DNA from: Paraconexibacter antarcticus
GTDB taxonomy: Bacteria > Actinomycetota > Thermoleophilia > Solirubrobacterales > Solirubrobacteraceae
Assembly: GCF_024220175.1 (NCBI RefSeq)
Contig: NZ_CP098502.1
Location: 868,001-932,000 of the forward strand
Reading direction: 5' to 3'
Length of the DNA: 64,000 bases
Shown here: positions 25,559-35,122 of the stretch, piece after piece
How positions within the stretch are numbered: position 1 is the first letter of the stretch
Layout: every line of letters starts with the position of its first letter
Made by a program: the position numbers and the translations under genes
Notes under the pieces: model-generated
The model's database searches: none
Told to the model about the DNA's origin: nothing
What the model saw: the letters and a program-made list of their open reading frames with translations, nothing else

Positions 25559-26038
25559 GTGCCGCCGTACGTGCATGCCTCGATCGCCCTCGTGGCGGCG
25601 ATGATCGTCATCGCGGTCATCGTCCCGACACCGGAGATGCACCCTGCCCGCGCAGGGACCATCTGTCTGTCGCTGATGGCCGCCAGCGCCGTGACGTTCC
25701 TCGGTGCGCTCGCCGTCATCGTCCTCGCCATGATGTCGTCGCTGCCCGGCTACGTCGTGCTCACGCCGGCGCTCGCGGCGCTCGGCGTCGCGACGGCGCT
25801 GGCCCTCGCGACGTGCTGGATGGCGTCCGCGGACGCGCCTGACAAACCGGTCGCGGACGCCGACGGCTCCGAGGAGGACGACGGCGGTGGCGGGGGTGGC
25901 GGCCTGCGTCCCGAGGACGAGCCGCCGAAGGACCCGAGCCCGACCGACGGCATCGACTGGGACCACTTCGATCGCGAGCGGTCGGGCTGGGAGACGGTGC
26001 GCTCACCCGCGCCGCAGCGGGAGCTCGTCGAGGTCTGA
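25559..26038 (+). CDS. Small membrane protein with acidic cytoplasmic tail, unknown
   Basis: 159 residues from a GTG. Three hydrophobic stretches: about 8-22 (IALVAAMIVIAVIV), 40-60 (ASAVTFLGALAVIVLAMM) and 66-86 (VVLTPALAALGVATALAL). Then an acidic, Gly-rich tail (EEDDGGGGGGG) and a WDHFDRERSGWETVR end. No family recognised. It converges on the BtrH-like gene with the palindromic repeat between them. Confidence 0.6.
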   Translation: MPPYVHASIALVAAMIVIAVIVPTPEMHPARAGTICLSLMAASAVTFLGALAVIVLAMMSSLPGYVVLTPALAALGVATALALATCWMASADAPDKPVADADGSEEDDGGGGGGGLRPEDEPPKDPSPTDGIDWDHFDRERSGWETVRSPAPQRELVEV

Positions 26039-26091
26039 CCCCTCGCGTGCGGTCCACCGCCGCGTGACCGGGTCGCCGCGCAGATGCCAGG

Positions 26092-26135
26092 GCCCGTCCA
26101 TTTCCCCCGACCCTGGTCGGGGGAAATGGACGGGC
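26092..26135. repeat. Perfect long palindrome, REP-like, between convergent genes
   Basis: Two 21-base arms, perfectly complementary, around a 2-base centre (CT). The arm core is GTCCATTTCCCCCGACC. The same core occurs three more times at 55075-55239, also between convergent genes. It could end transcription on both strands; its repetition points to a dispersed palindromic repeat family. Confidence 0.75.
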
Positions 26136-26170
26136 TTCAGCCGCAGATGTCCGTGCCTACCGGGCGATCG

Positions 26171-27193
26171 TCAGTGCGCGAGCCACCGCTCCATCGCGGC
26201 GACCCCCTCGTGCTCGAGCCGCACGACCTCCTCGACGTGGGCCAGGCCTGCCTCGAACTCGCCCTCGCCGGCGTCGACCGAGAGCGTCACCCAAGCGGCC
26301 GCGAGCTCGTCGTAGACCGCGCCGGCCTCGGCGAGGACCGCGTCGTCGAGGACGGCCGCGAGGTCGTGGAGGAAACGCGCGTGCAGCGAGCGGAACATCG
26401 CGCCGCCGGTCCCCGCCTTGACGATGAAGACCCACAGGCCCTTCAGCACGGCGGGCAGGTCCTCGCCGAACGTCTCGGGCCAGCGGGCGTAGGCGGCGGC
26501 GAAGGTGTCGACGCCGGCGAGGCCGGTCGAGCCGGGGAGGCCGGCGAGCGCGTCGCCGCCGGTGCGCATGTTCGCGACGGCGGCCGTGACGGCGTCCCGG
26601 GTCGCCTGCAGCGGGTCGCGCAGCTGCGCGGGCCACGTGTAGTCGTAGACCCGGTGGTGGTTCGGGCCCGGGAACCCCTGTGACGCGCGCGCGGCCGCGA
26701 GCGACGCGACCGAGCACTCCTGCAGCTCCTCGCGATCGTTGTCGGCGATCCACACGAGCCCCGCCTCCTCGTCGTGGTCGACGACGACGATCGAGTGGCG
26801 GGTGTTCGACATCCGCACGCGGAGGTACTCGAGCTCCTGGATGTCCGCGAGGATGAGCGGCGGGGCGCCGGCGGCGACCGCATCGCGCACCCACGCCCAG
26901 CCCTCGGCGGCGTCGTCCGTCTCCCGGACCTCGAGGCCGAGGCCGAGGATCCGGGCGATGTCCTCCTCGAGGCTCGCCGTGCGCCCGACGAGGTAGACCG
27001 GGGGCCGGACCTGCGGCACCTCGACGTAGAGGAAGCCCAGCCCGGCGCCGAGGCCGAACGCGGCGCCCTCCGACAGCGGGCCGCGGCCGTAGTCGAGGCC
27101 GTGGAAGCGGAGCAGGTCGCGGAGCGAGCCCGACCCGCAGTGTCCCGCGAGCTCGTGGGCGAAGCGCTCCCGCAGCGGGGTGACGGCGTCCAT
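26171..27193 (-). CDS. BtrH_N/DUF4872-type protein (butirosin BtrH-like fold)
   Basis: 340 residues. The N-terminal half matches the BtrH type: GHCGSGSLRDLLRFHGLDYG in parts (GHCGSGSLRDLLRFHG, Cys about residue 19), GLGAGLGFLYVEV, and a His in NTRHSIVVVDHDEEAG about 130. BtrH uses such a fold to move an acyl group from a carrier protein to an aminoglycoside. The helical second half (AGVDTFAAAYARWPETFG, GTGGAMFRSLHARFLHD) matches the usual partner region. No biosynthetic cluster is nearby, so the acyl donor and acceptor are unknown. It is divergent from the fadA gene (224 bases between). Confidence 0.75.
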   Translation of the reverse strand: MDAVTPLRERFAHELAGHCGSGSLRDLLRFHGLDYGRGPLSEGAAFGLGAGLGFLYVEVPQVRPPVYLVGRTASLEEDIARILGLGLEVRETDDAAEGWAWVRDAVAAGAPPLILADIQELEYLRVRMSNTRHSIVVVDHDEEAGLVWIADNDREELQECSVASLAAARASQGFPGPNHHRVYDYTWPAQLRDPLQATRDAVTAAVANMRTGGDALAGLPGSTGLAGVDTFAAAYARWPETFGEDLPAVLKGLWVFIVKAGTGGAMFRSLHARFLHDLAAVLDDAVLAEAGAVYDELAAAWVTLSVDAGEGEFEAGLAHVEEVVRLEHEGVAAMERWLAH

Positions 27194-27417
27194 CCGGGCG
27201 ATCGTAGAGCAGCCCGCCCCGGTCGGGCCGGTCGGTGCCCCCGGTGGGGGAGATTCCTCCCTCGCGGAGGTGAACTCGTTTCAGGACCACAACGCCTCGG
27301 CGGCCTGCGACGGCTACCATCCACCGTGTCGCAGGCCCTCGCGCCCGTGACCGGAGGTGTCCCCAAGCGGGCATCGCCCGCAGAGAAGCCTCTCGAATCG
27401 AGCACAGGAGCCTGATC

Positions 27418-28635
27418 ATGAGCAGCACCGAAGCGCTGGTCTTCGACGCCATCCGCACGCCGCGCGGCAAGGGCAAGAGCAACGGGTCCCTCCACGGGAC
27501 CAAGCCCGTCGACCTGGTCGTCGGCCTCATCCACGAGACCCTCTCGCGTCAGGACAAGCTCGATCCGAACCAGATCGACGATCTCGTCCTCGGCTGCGTC
27601 TCCCCGATCGGGGACCAGGGCGGCGACATCGCCAAGGTCGCGGCCATCAAGGCCGGTCTTCCGGACACCGTCGCCGGCGTCCAGCTCAACCGCTTCTGCG
27701 CCTCGGGCCTCGAGGCCGTCAACACGGCCGCGATGAAGGTGGCCTCCGGCTGGGAGGACCTCGTCCTCGCCGGCGGCGTGGAGTCCATGTCCCGCGTCCC
27801 GATGGGCTCCGACGGCGGCGCCTGGGCGATGGACCCCGAGACGAACATCAACACCGGCTTCGTGCCCCAGGGCATCGGCGCGGACCTCATCGCGACGATC
27901 GAGGGCTGGTCGCGTGACGACGTCGACGCGTTCGCCGCGCGGTCCCAGGAGCGCGCCGCGGCCGCCCAGGAGGCCGGGTACTTCGACGACTCCGTCATCC
28001 CGGTCAAGGACATCAACGACCAGATCGTCCTCGAGAAGGACGAGTTCATCCGCAAGGGCACGACGGTCGAGTCGCTCTCCAAGCTCAAGCCGTCGTTCGC
28101 CGCGATGGGCGAGATGGGCGGCTTCGACGCCGTCGCGCTGCAGAAGTACCACTGGATCGAGAAGATCGACCACGTCCACCACGCCGGCAACTCCTCCGGC
28201 ATCGTCGACGGCGCGTCGCTCCTGATCCTCGGCAACGAGAAGGCCGGCGAGCGCGCGGGCATGAAGCCGAAGGCCCGCATCCTCGCGACCGCCGTCTCCG
28301 GCGCCGACCCGACGATCATGCTCACCGGCCCCGCCCCGGCGTCCCGCAAGGCGCTCGAGAAGGCCGGCCTGAAGGCGTCCGACATGGACCTCGTCGAGAT
28401 CAACGAGGCGTTCGCGGCCGTCGCGCTGCGGCTCATCAAGGACCTCGACATCGATCCCGAGATCACGAACGTCAACGGCGGCGCGATCGCCATGGGTCAC
28501 CCGCTCGGCGCGACCGGCGGCATGATCCTCGGCACGCTCATCGACGAGCTGCACCGGCGTGGCAAGCGCTACGGCCTGGCGACGCTCTGCGTCGGCGGCG
28601 GCATGGGCATCGCGACCGTCATCGAGGCGATCTGA
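27418..28635 (+). CDS. fadA: Acetyl-CoA acyltransferase (thiolase)
   Basis: 405 residues. Active-site Cys in [14 protein letters not shown] (about 96), then [28 protein letters not shown] (His) and the second Cys in [15 protein letters not shown]. All catalytic residues are present. It cleaves 3-ketoacyl-CoA with CoA. It is followed at 48 bases by the fused hydratase/dehydrogenase on the same strand, the standard trifunctional beta-oxidation pairing. The 224-base leader holds a weak dyad (TGAACTCGTTTCA, 27271) that might be an operator. Confidence 0.94.
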   Translation: MSSTEALVFDAIRTPRGKGKSNGSLHGTKPVDLVVGLIHETLSRQDKLDPNQIDDLVLGCVSPIGDQGGDIAKVAAIKAGLPDTVAGVQLNRFCASGLEAVNTAAMKVASGWEDLVLAGGVESMSRVPMGSDGGAWAMDPETNINTGFVPQGIGADLIATIEGWSRDDVDAFAARSQERAAAAQEAGYFDDSVIPVKDINDQIVLEKDEFIRKGTTVESLSKLKPSFAAMGEMGGFDAVALQKYHWIEKIDHVHHAGNSSGIVDGASLLILGNEKAGERAGMKPKARILATAVSGADPTIMLTGPAPASRKALEKAGLKASDMDLVEINEAFAAVALRLIKDLDIDPEITNVNGGAIAMGHPLGATGGMILGTLIDELHRRGKRYGLATLCVGGGMGIATVIEAI

Positions 28636-28683
28636 GCGGCCCCGGCCCTCTGATCACTCCTCACGAGAACTGAGAGACAGCAC

Positions 28684-30885
28684 ATGAGCGAGAGCACCAC
28701 GATCCGCTACGAGAAGGGTGACGACAACATCGTCATCCTCACGCTCGACGACCCGAACCAGTCGGCGAACACGATGAACGCGGCGTACGTCGCGTCGATG
28801 GCCGCGACGGTCGAGCGGCTGCAGGCCGAGAAGGACGACATCGCGGGCGTCATCATCCAGTCCGCGAAGAAGACCTTCTTCGCCGGCGGCGACCTGAACG
28901 ACCTGAAGAAGGTCACCCCCGAGGACGCCGCGGAGTTCACCGCGCACGTCACCGAGGTCAAGCGCCAGCTGCGCGCGCTGGAGACGCTCGGCAAGCCCGT
29001 GGTCGCCTGCGTCAACGGCGCCGCGCTCGGCGGCGGGCTCGAGATCACGCTCGCCTGCCACCACACGGTCGTCGTGAACGACCCGAAGATCAAGCTCGGC
29101 CTCCCCGAGGTCAAGCTCGGCCTGCTCCCCGGCGGCGGCGGCGTGACCCGCATCACCCGCAAGCTCGGCCTCGTCCAGGGCCTCATGGGTGTCCTGCTCC
29201 AGGGCCAGGAGCTGCGCCCGGAGAAGGCGAAGGAGCTCGGCGTCGTCGCGGAGCTCGTCGACTCGCCGGACGGCCTCATCCCGGCGGCGAAGAAGTTCAT
29301 CGCCGAGAACCCCGAGGCCGTCCAGCCCTGGGACGTCAAGGGCTACAAGATCCCCGGCGGCACGCCGTCGACGCCCGCCCTGGCGGCGAACCTCCCGGCC
29401 TTCCCGGCCAACCTGAAGAAGCAGCTGAAGGGCGCGAACTACCCGGCCCCGGTGGCGATCATGTCCGCCGCCGTCGAGGGTGCCCAGGTCGACATCGACA
29501 ACGCGCTCGTCATCGAGGGTCGCTACTTCACGTCGCTCGCCACCGGCCAGGTCGCGAAGAACATGATCCAGGCGTTCTTCTTCGACCTGCAGCAGGTGAA
29601 CGGCAAGCGCGGCCGCGGCGACGACGTCGAGACCTTCCGCTCGAAGAAGGTCGTCGTCCTCGGCGCGGGCATGATGGGTGCCGCGATCGCCTACGTGTCG
29701 GCGAAGGCCGGTATCGACGTCGTGCTGAAGGACGTCTCCCTCGAGGCGGCCGAGCGCGGCAAGGGCTACTCGAAGAACATCGTCGACAAGGCCGTCGCGA
29801 AGGGCCGCTCCTCGCAGGAGGACGCCGACGCGCTGCTCGCCCGCATCCACCCGACCGCGGACGCGGCCGACGCCGACGGCGCCGACCTCGTCATCGAGGC
29901 GGTCTTCGAGGACCCGGCCGTCAAGGCGCAGGTCTTCGCCGAGATCGAGCCGCACCTCGCCGAGGGCGCGCTGCTGGGCTCCAACACCTCGACGCTGCCG
30001 ATCACCGGCCTGGCCGAGGGCGTCTCCCGCCCGAACGACTTCATCGGCCTGCACTTCTTCTCCCCCGTGGACAAGATGCCGCTGCTTGAGATCATCAAGG
30101 GCGAGAAGACGAGCGACGAGACGCTCTACCGCGCGCTCGACTTCGCGAAGCAGATCAAGAAGACGCCGATCGTCGTGAACGACTCGCGCGGCTTCTTCAC
30201 CTCGCGCGTCATCGGGACGTTCATCAACGAGGGCATCGCGATGCTCACCGAGGGCATCCCGGCGCAGTCGATCGAGCAGGCCTCCTCGCAGGCCGGCTAC
30301 CCGGCGCCCGTCCTGCAGCTCAGCGACGAGCTGAACCTGCAGCTCATGGCGAAGATCCGCAAGGCGTCCAAGGACGCGATCGAGGCCGAGGGCGGCGAGT
30401 GGGTCGACCACCCGGCGTTCGCGGTCATCGACAGGATGATCGCCGAGGAGCGCTCGGGCAAGCTCGCCGGCGCGGGCTTCTACGAGTACTCCGACGGCAA
30501 GCGCGCCGGCATCTGGAAGGGCCTCAAGGACCTCTTCCCGGTGACCGTCGATCCGTTCACGATCAACCTCAAGGACCTCGAGGAGCGCATGCTCTTCGCC
30601 GAGGCCCTGGAGACGGTCAAGTGCGTCGACGAGGGTGTCATCGAGTCCGTCGCGGACGCGAACATCGGCTCGATCTTCGGCATCGGGTTCCCCGCCTGGT
30701 CCGGCGGCGTCCTGCAGTACATCAACGGATATGACCCCACCCAGCCCGGTGTGGCCGGCTTCGTCGCCCGCTCCCGCGAGCTCGCCGCCCAGTACGGCGC
30801 GCGCTTCGAGCCGCCGGCGTCCCTGGTCGCCAAGGCCGAGGCCGGCGAGACGTACAGCGACACCCCGGTGGCCGCGGCCGTCTAG
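28684..30885 (+). CDS. fadB: Fused enoyl-CoA hydratase / 3-hydroxyacyl-CoA dehydrogenase
   Basis: 733 residues. Hydratase domain 1-200: FFAGGDLNDLKK, NGAALGGGLEITLAC and LGLPEVKLGLLPGGGG carry both catalytic Glu. Dehydrogenase domain from about 322: VVVLGAGMMGAAIAYVSAKA in parts (VVLGAGMMGAAIA), GSNTSTLPITGLAEG, and catalytic His in GLHFFSPVDKMPLLEI; C-terminal domains include DSRGFFTSRVIGTFINEG and FGIGFPAWSGGVLQYING. It carries out two consecutive beta-oxidation steps and forms a complex with the thiolase encoded just upstream. A hairpin 25 bases after the stop probably ends the operon. Confidence 0.95.
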   Translation: MSESTTIRYEKGDDNIVILTLDDPNQSANTMNAAYVASMAATVERLQAEKDDIAGVIIQSAKKTFFAGGDLNDLKKVTPEDAAEFTAHVTEVKRQLRALETLGKPVVACVNGAALGGGLEITLACHHTVVVNDPKIKLGLPEVKLGLLPGGGGVTRITRKLGLVQGLMGVLLQGQELRPEKAKELGVVAELVDSPDGLIPAAKKFIAENPEAVQPWDVKGYKIPGGTPSTPALAANLPAFPANLKKQLKGANYPAPVAIMSAAVEGAQVDIDNALVIEGRYFTSLATGQVAKNMIQAFFFDLQQVNGKRGRGDDVETFRSKKVVVLGAGMMGAAIAYVSAKAGIDVVLKDVSLEAAERGKGYSKNIVDKAVAKGRSSQEDADALLARIHPTADAADADGADLVIEAVFEDPAVKAQVFAEIEPHLAEGALLGSNTSTLPITGLAEGVSRPNDFIGLHFFSPVDKMPLLEIIKGEKTSDETLYRALDFAKQIKKTPIVVNDSRGFFTSRVIGTFINEGIAMLTEGIPAQSIEQASSQAGYPAPVLQLSDELNLQLMAKIRKASKDAIEAEGGEWVDHPAFAVIDRMIAEERSGKLAGAGFYEYSDGKRAGIWKGLKDLFPVTVDPFTINLKDLEERMLFAEALETVKCVDEGVIESVADANIGSIFGIGFPAWSGGVLQYINGYDPTQPGVAGFVARSRELAAQYGARFEPPASLVAKAEAGETYSDTPVAAAV

Positions 30886-30909
30886 CCACCACCTGCTGTC
30901 TGGTCGTGC

Positions 30910-30938
30910 CCGAGGGCCCCGCGTTGCGGGGCCCTCGG
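30910..30938 (+). terminator. Terminator hairpin after fadA-fadB
   Basis: Perfect 13-bp stem (CCGAGGGCCCCGC / GCGGGGCCCTCGG) with a GTT loop, 25 bases after the stop. The next gene is on the other strand, so it may serve both. Confidence 0.75.
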
Positions 30939-31054
30939 TGGTTCAAGGGGGTGGGTGGAATCCTGATGCTCGTGGGCAGCCCCGGGATGCCACTCACCTC
31001 CCGGAGCGACGGCCGCGGGGCGGGTCTCGCTGCCGTTGCGCGGCGCGCGCTCGG

Positions 31055-32740
31055 CTAGCCGAGCGCCGCGGCGAGGACCTTGCGGGCGATCGGGGCGGCG
31101 CTCGCGCCGCCCTGCCCCGCGCCGACGAGCATGACCGCCACCGCGACCTTCGGGTCGTTCGCGGGGGCGAAGGCGACGAACCACGCGTCCGTGTTCTTCG
31201 GGTCCGGTGTGCCGTCGGCGGTCGGGCGCAGCTCGGCGGTGCCGGTCTTGCCGGCGACCTCGACGCCGGGCAGCGCCGCCGCGGTCCCCGTGCCCGACCG
31301 CACGACCTGGAGCATCATCGCGCGCACCTGGTGGGCGACCCGCTCGCCGATGACCCGCTTGCGGACGACCGGGTCGCGGCGACCGAGGTGCGGCCGGGCG
31401 CGCACCCCGCCGGCCCCGATCGTGGCGCCGACGGTCGCCATCTCCAGCGGCGTGGCGAGGTCGCGTTCCTGGCCGATCGCCGCGGCACCGACGGCGAGGT
31501 CGTCGCGCAGGTCCTTCGCGTCCGCGATCGTGCTCGGCTTGATCGCCGGGATCTTCGGCGTCTCCCCGAACCCGAAGCGGCGCGCGCTCGCGACGAGCGT
31601 CTTCGCCCCGAGCCGGGCCCCGAGCGGCGCGAAGACCGAGTTGCAGGAGACGGCGAACGCGTTGGTCAGCGAGCCGCCGCACGCCTCGTTGGAGGCGTTG
31701 CGGAGCTTCGTCCCCGACAGGACGGCGAACGTCCGCACCGGGTAGCTCGACGACGGGGACGCGATGCCCTTCTGGAGGGCCGTGGAGAGTGTGATGATCT
31801 TGAACGTCGACCCGGGGGGCTGCGGAGCGGAGACCGCGATCCCGGCGACCGCGAGGACCGCGCCGTTGCGCGGCCGGATGACCGCGACGCCCCCGAGGCG
31901 GCCTCCGAGCGCGGCGGCCGCGGCCCGCTGCAGCGCGGGCCGGATCGTCGTGTGGAGGTTCTGCCCCGGGACGGCCGCGATCTTCCGGATCTCGCGGTCA
32001 CCGAAGAGCAGCCGCTGCGACGGCGCGCCGCCGAGGCGGTCGGCGTAGAGGCGCTGGAGGCCCGTGGCCGGCGGGCCGACCGTCCCCGCGATCGAGGCGC
32101 CGAGGGTGTCGGCGTCGAGCGGCGAGTCGTCCGCGGCGAAGATCTTCCCCCGCGTGGGTGGCGCGCCGTGACGGAGCTTCACGGCCTCACCGTGGCGCAG
32201 CCCCGGCAGGCGCAGCGAGGCGTCCCAGCGGACCCCCGCGTCCTTGCCCCTGCCCTCGAGCGGCAGGCGGACGACGCCCCGCAGCGTCCCGAAGCGCTTC
32301 GTCGTCACGACGACGGGGACGGGCGCGGCGCCGTCCTTCGTCCTGCCGAGGGCGCCGGTGCGCACGCGGGTGACGCCCGCGGCCTTCGCCGCCGCCCGGT
32401 AGGCCTCCTCGAAGCCGCGCAGGTGGTGGGCCGTCCGCGAGGAGGTGCTCGTCGCCCGCCACATCGCCGCGTAGTCCTCCCGGTCCCAGGCGCGCACGAA
32501 GCGGGTCGCGGCGTCGCGGCGCGACGTGTCGGCCGTGTGGGCCCGCAGGAGGACGTAGGCGCCGGCCCCGGCGCCCGCGAGGAGCAGGAGGACGAGGAGC
32601 AGCGGACCGCCCGGCAGCCGCCGCTCGCGCGGGGGCCGGAAGGAGGTGCCGCGGCCGGGCCGGCGGTGCCGCGCGCCGCCGCCGGGCAGGAGGGAGGTCC
32701 GCGCCGGAGGGACGGAGGAGCGCGGGCCGCGACGGAGCAC
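31055..32740 (-). CDS. Penicillin-binding protein with NTF2-like (MecA_N) domain
   Basis: 561 residues. A basic cytoplasmic tail (1-44) and one membrane anchor (45-63, LLLVLLLLAGAGAGAYVLL); an NTF2-like region from about 75 (ATRFVRAWDREDYAAMWRAT); a linker domain; and the transpeptidase domain with SxxK in PPGSTFKII (Ser about 310), SxN in SCNSVF (about 365) and KTGT in AGKTGTAEL (about 500). It cross-links peptidoglycan outside the membrane and is a beta-lactam target. It stands alone, outside a division cluster. Family members with MecA_N domains can have low beta-lactam affinity, but that cannot be judged from sequence. Confidence 0.9.
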   Translation of the reverse strand: MLRRGPRSSVPPARTSLLPGGGARHRRPGRGTSFRPPRERRLPGGPLLLVLLLLAGAGAGAYVLLRAHTADTSRRDAATRFVRAWDREDYAAMWRATSTSSRTAHHLRGFEEAYRAAAKAAGVTRVRTGALGRTKDGAAPVPVVVTTKRFGTLRGVVRLPLEGRGKDAGVRWDASLRLPGLRHGEAVKLRHGAPPTRGKIFAADDSPLDADTLGASIAGTVGPPATGLQRLYADRLGGAPSQRLLFGDREIRKIAAVPGQNLHTTIRPALQRAAAAALGGRLGGVAVIRPRNGAVLAVAGIAVSAPQPPGSTFKIITLSTALQKGIASPSSSYPVRTFAVLSGTKLRNASNEACGGSLTNAFAVSCNSVFAPLGARLGAKTLVASARRFGFGETPKIPAIKPSTIADAKDLRDDLAVGAAAIGQERDLATPLEMATVGATIGAGGVRARPHLGRRDPVVRKRVIGERVAHQVRAMMLQVVRSGTGTAAALPGVEVAGKTGTAELRPTADGTPDPKNTDAWFVAFAPANDPKVAVAVMLVGAGQGGASAAPIARKVLAAALG

Positions 32741-32844
32741 CCCCGGGTTCTATCGCACGGACGGCGCCGACCCGGCACTCCCGCGTGCAGGGGGGTTCGC
32801 GGGCCGCCTGCGGCGGACGGGCCGTCGTCGGATACGGTCGCGCG

Positions 32845-34119
32845 ATGCCCGCCGCCGCCCGCGCCCGCATCGCCACGATCACCCGCCGCGGGACCGTCGT
32901 CGCGACGGCCGGGCTCGCGTGCGCCGCCGCGCTCCTCGCGCCCGCCCCGTCACGAGCGGCCGCGCCCGCCGCCGACTGCTCGGCGCTCGGGATCTCGGGG
33001 TCCGTCGACGTCTGGACGGTCGTCGGGCCGCCGGGGGCCTTCTGGCTCGAGAACATCGGCTTCGACGGGCGCGGCGGCATGTGGGTGTCCGAGCTGACGC
33101 AGAACCGGCTCGTGCGGTTCGACTCGCGCCGGCGCCAGGGGCCGGGCATCCCGGTCGCGAGCCCCGGCGCCTCGCTCCTCGGGCCGGGTGGCCTCATGTA
33201 CGTTCTCTCCGGCGACAGCCCCGCGAACGTCGTCCCCGGCGGGGGCGGCGGCGCGGTCCTCCGCTTCGACCCGGCGTCGCAGAGCCCGGCGCTCACGCCG
33301 TTCGCCGCGGGCCTGGACATGGTCAACGGGGCGGCCTTCGACCCCGCGGGCAACCTCTACGTCGCCGACACGATCCACCCCGGGCTCGTGAAGCTGCGCC
33401 CGGACGGGACACGCGAGGAGGCCTTCACCGCCGCGACGCAGATCGCCGGGGCGGACGGCATCGCCTACGCGGACGGCGAGCTCTACGTCACGCAGTTCAG
33501 CGACCCGGCCTCCGGGATCGCGAGGGTTCCGCTCGACGATCCCGCGGTCCACACGACGCTCACGCAGCTCAGCCCGCCGCCCGCCATCCCGCAGCTCCCC
33601 GACGACGCCGCCATCGGTCCGGACGGGGCGCTCTACGTCGCGGTGAACACGGGCGCGCTCGTCCGGATCGACCGCACCACCGGCGCGTCGTGCGTCGTCG
33701 CCCACACCGGCGGGCCGGTCGACAGCGTCCGCTTCGCGTCCGGGTTCCCGCCCTACGACGGCGCCCGGGACGCCTTCCTCACCTCCGAGGACGGCCGCAT
33801 CCGCCACGTCCGCCTCTCCGGCCTGCCGGCCGCCCCCGGGACGTCGGCCCCTCCGGCGGCGCGGCCGGCGATGCGCGTGTCGGTCACGCCGGGCCGGGTC
33901 CACCGCGGGCGCGCCGTCACGCTGCACGTCACCGTGCGCTCGGCGGCGACCGCGTGCCGCCGCGGCGTCCGTGTCCGCGTCGGTCGCCGGGTCGCCGTCA
34001 CCGACGCGGCCGGCCGGGCGCGGCTGCGGGTGCGCTTCGGCACCATTGGCACGCGCACGGTCGGCGCGGCGAGGACCGGCTGCCGCGCCGCCCGCGTCAC
34101 CCTGCGCGTCGTCCGCTGA
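32845..34119 (+). CDS. Secreted beta-propeller (SMP-30/NHL-like) with Ig-like C-terminal module
   Basis: 424 residues. Signal peptide 1-39 ending SRAAA. Propeller repeats are visible: IGFDGRGGMWVSELTQNRLV, GAAFDPAGNLYVADTIHPG, GIAYADGELYVTQFSDPA, AAIGPDGALYVAVNTGALV, matching the SMP-30/NHL style of (F/I)(D/G)xxGxL(Y/W)V. The last about 85 residues are a separate module (VSVTPGRVHRGRAVTLHVTV, VTDAAGRARLRVR) resembling the end of the GH5 protein at 21544. Extracellular; it could bind or hydrolyse a ligand, but no metal-site residues are certain. Divergent from the PBP gene. Confidence 0.75.
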   Translation: MPAAARARIATITRRGTVVATAGLACAAALLAPAPSRAAAPAADCSALGISGSVDVWTVVGPPGAFWLENIGFDGRGGMWVSELTQNRLVRFDSRRRQGPGIPVASPGASLLGPGGLMYVLSGDSPANVVPGGGGGAVLRFDPASQSPALTPFAAGLDMVNGAAFDPAGNLYVADTIHPGLVKLRPDGTREEAFTAATQIAGADGIAYADGELYVTQFSDPASGIARVPLDDPAVHTTLTQLSPPPAIPQLPDDAAIGPDGALYVAVNTGALVRIDRTTGASCVVAHTGGPVDSVRFASGFPPYDGARDAFLTSEDGRIRHVRLSGLPAAPGTSAPPAARPAMRVSVTPGRVHRGRAVTLHVTVRSAATACRRGVRVRVGRRVAVTDAAGRARLRVRFGTIGTRTVGAARTGCRAARVTLRVVR

Positions 34120-34200
34120 ACGACGTCTGTGGGATCGCTCACGTGCCGTTCAGGCGGTGTGCGCTACAACTGATGGGTAGGCACGTTCGCCTTCTTCTGC

Positions 34201-35031
34201 ATGACCGAGGTCCCACCGACGCAGCCGCAGCCCGTCCCGCCCGCGGCCCCAGCCCATGGCACCCCTGCGCGCAGCCAGGGCGCTGTCGACCTGCCCACGC
34301 TCATCATCACCGCGCTGGCGTCGGCGGTGGCCGCCTACGTCTGCTCGAAGGTGTGGAAGCCCGGCACGCTCGCGTCGGCGGCCTTCACGCCCGTGCTCGT
34401 CGCGCTCGTGAAGGAGGCGCTCCGCCGCCCGACCGAGGTCGTGACGACGGTCGTCCCCGTCCCGGCCGTCACGGCGCGCCGCCGCCGGCGCCTCGCGGCC
34501 CCCGACGCGCCGACGGCCGTCATGGGCAGCGTCCCCGCCGACGCCGCGCCCACGCCCGGGAGCGACATCCCGCCGCCCGCGATCGTCGCGGTCGAGCCGC
34601 AGCCGGTCACGACGACCCGCACGCGCGGCCGCCAGATCCACTGGCGGATCGCGGTCCTCACCGGCCTGCTCGGCTTCGCGATCTGCGCCGCGTTCTACAC
34701 GCTGCCCGAGCTCATCGCCGGCAGCGCGGCGTCCGGCGGCGGCAAGACGACGCTCTTCGGTGGCGGCACCCACACCGTCCAGCACACGACGACCGTGAAG
34801 ACGAACACCGTCGTCGTCCCGGGGAAGACCGTCACCCAGACGACGCCGACGACGACCGTGACGACCCCTGCCACGACGCAGGCGACGCCTGCCACGACGC
34901 AGTCCACCGCGCCCACCACCCAGGCGCCGCCGGCCACCACGCAGACGACCGCGCCCGCGACGCCGACGACCCCGGCGACGACCGGGACGACGGCGACGAC
35001 GACACCGACCACGACGGTGCCGCTGCCCTAG
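34201..35031 (+). CDS. Membrane-anchored protein with Thr-rich extracellular tail, unknown
   Basis: 276 residues. Pro-rich N terminus; a weak hydrophobic stretch (LPTLIITALASAVAAYVC, about 32-48); a basic cytoplasmic region with ARRRRRLA; a clear membrane helix about 145-165 (IAVLTGLLGFAICAAFYTL); and a tail of about 100 residues almost wholly Thr, Pro, Ala and Val. Such tails are often glycosylated or act as wall-spanning spacers. No family recognised. The ATG lacks a strong ribosome site. It ends 15 bases before a large hairpin. Confidence 0.6.
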   Translation: MTEVPPTQPQPVPPAAPAHGTPARSQGAVDLPTLIITALASAVAAYVCSKVWKPGTLASAAFTPVLVALVKEALRRPTEVVTTVVPVPAVTARRRRRLAAPDAPTAVMGSVPADAAPTPGSDIPPPAIVAVEPQPVTTTRTRGRQIHWRIAVLTGLLGFAICAAFYTLPELIAGSAASGGGKTTLFGGGTHTVQHTTTVKTNTVVVPGKTVTQTTPTTTVTTPATTQATPATTQSTAPTTQAPPATTQTTAPATPTTPATTGTTATTTPTTTVPLP

Positions 35032-35046
35032 CCCGCCGCCCGGGCG

Positions 35047-35090
35047 GCGTGCGGTCAGGACACGCCCATGAGCGTGTCCTGACCGCACGC
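35047..35090. terminator. Long perfect hairpin between convergent genes
   Basis: Perfect 19-bp arms (GCGTGCGGTCAGGACACGC and its complement) with loop CCATGA, and further bulged pairing of the flanking CCCGCCG / CGGCGGG. It lies between converging genes (stops at 35031 and 35123), so it is a probable bidirectional terminator. It shares GGCGGCGTGCGGTC with the hairpin at 16084. Confidence 0.75.
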
Positions 35091-35122
35091 CGGCGGGATT
35101 CGGGGCCGCCGGCGGGCGGGCC

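Noticed and set aside
27271-27283. TGAACTCGTTTCA as a FadR-type operator before fadA
   Set aside because: Only 4-bp arms with mismatched inner positions, easily by chance; kept as a remark only.
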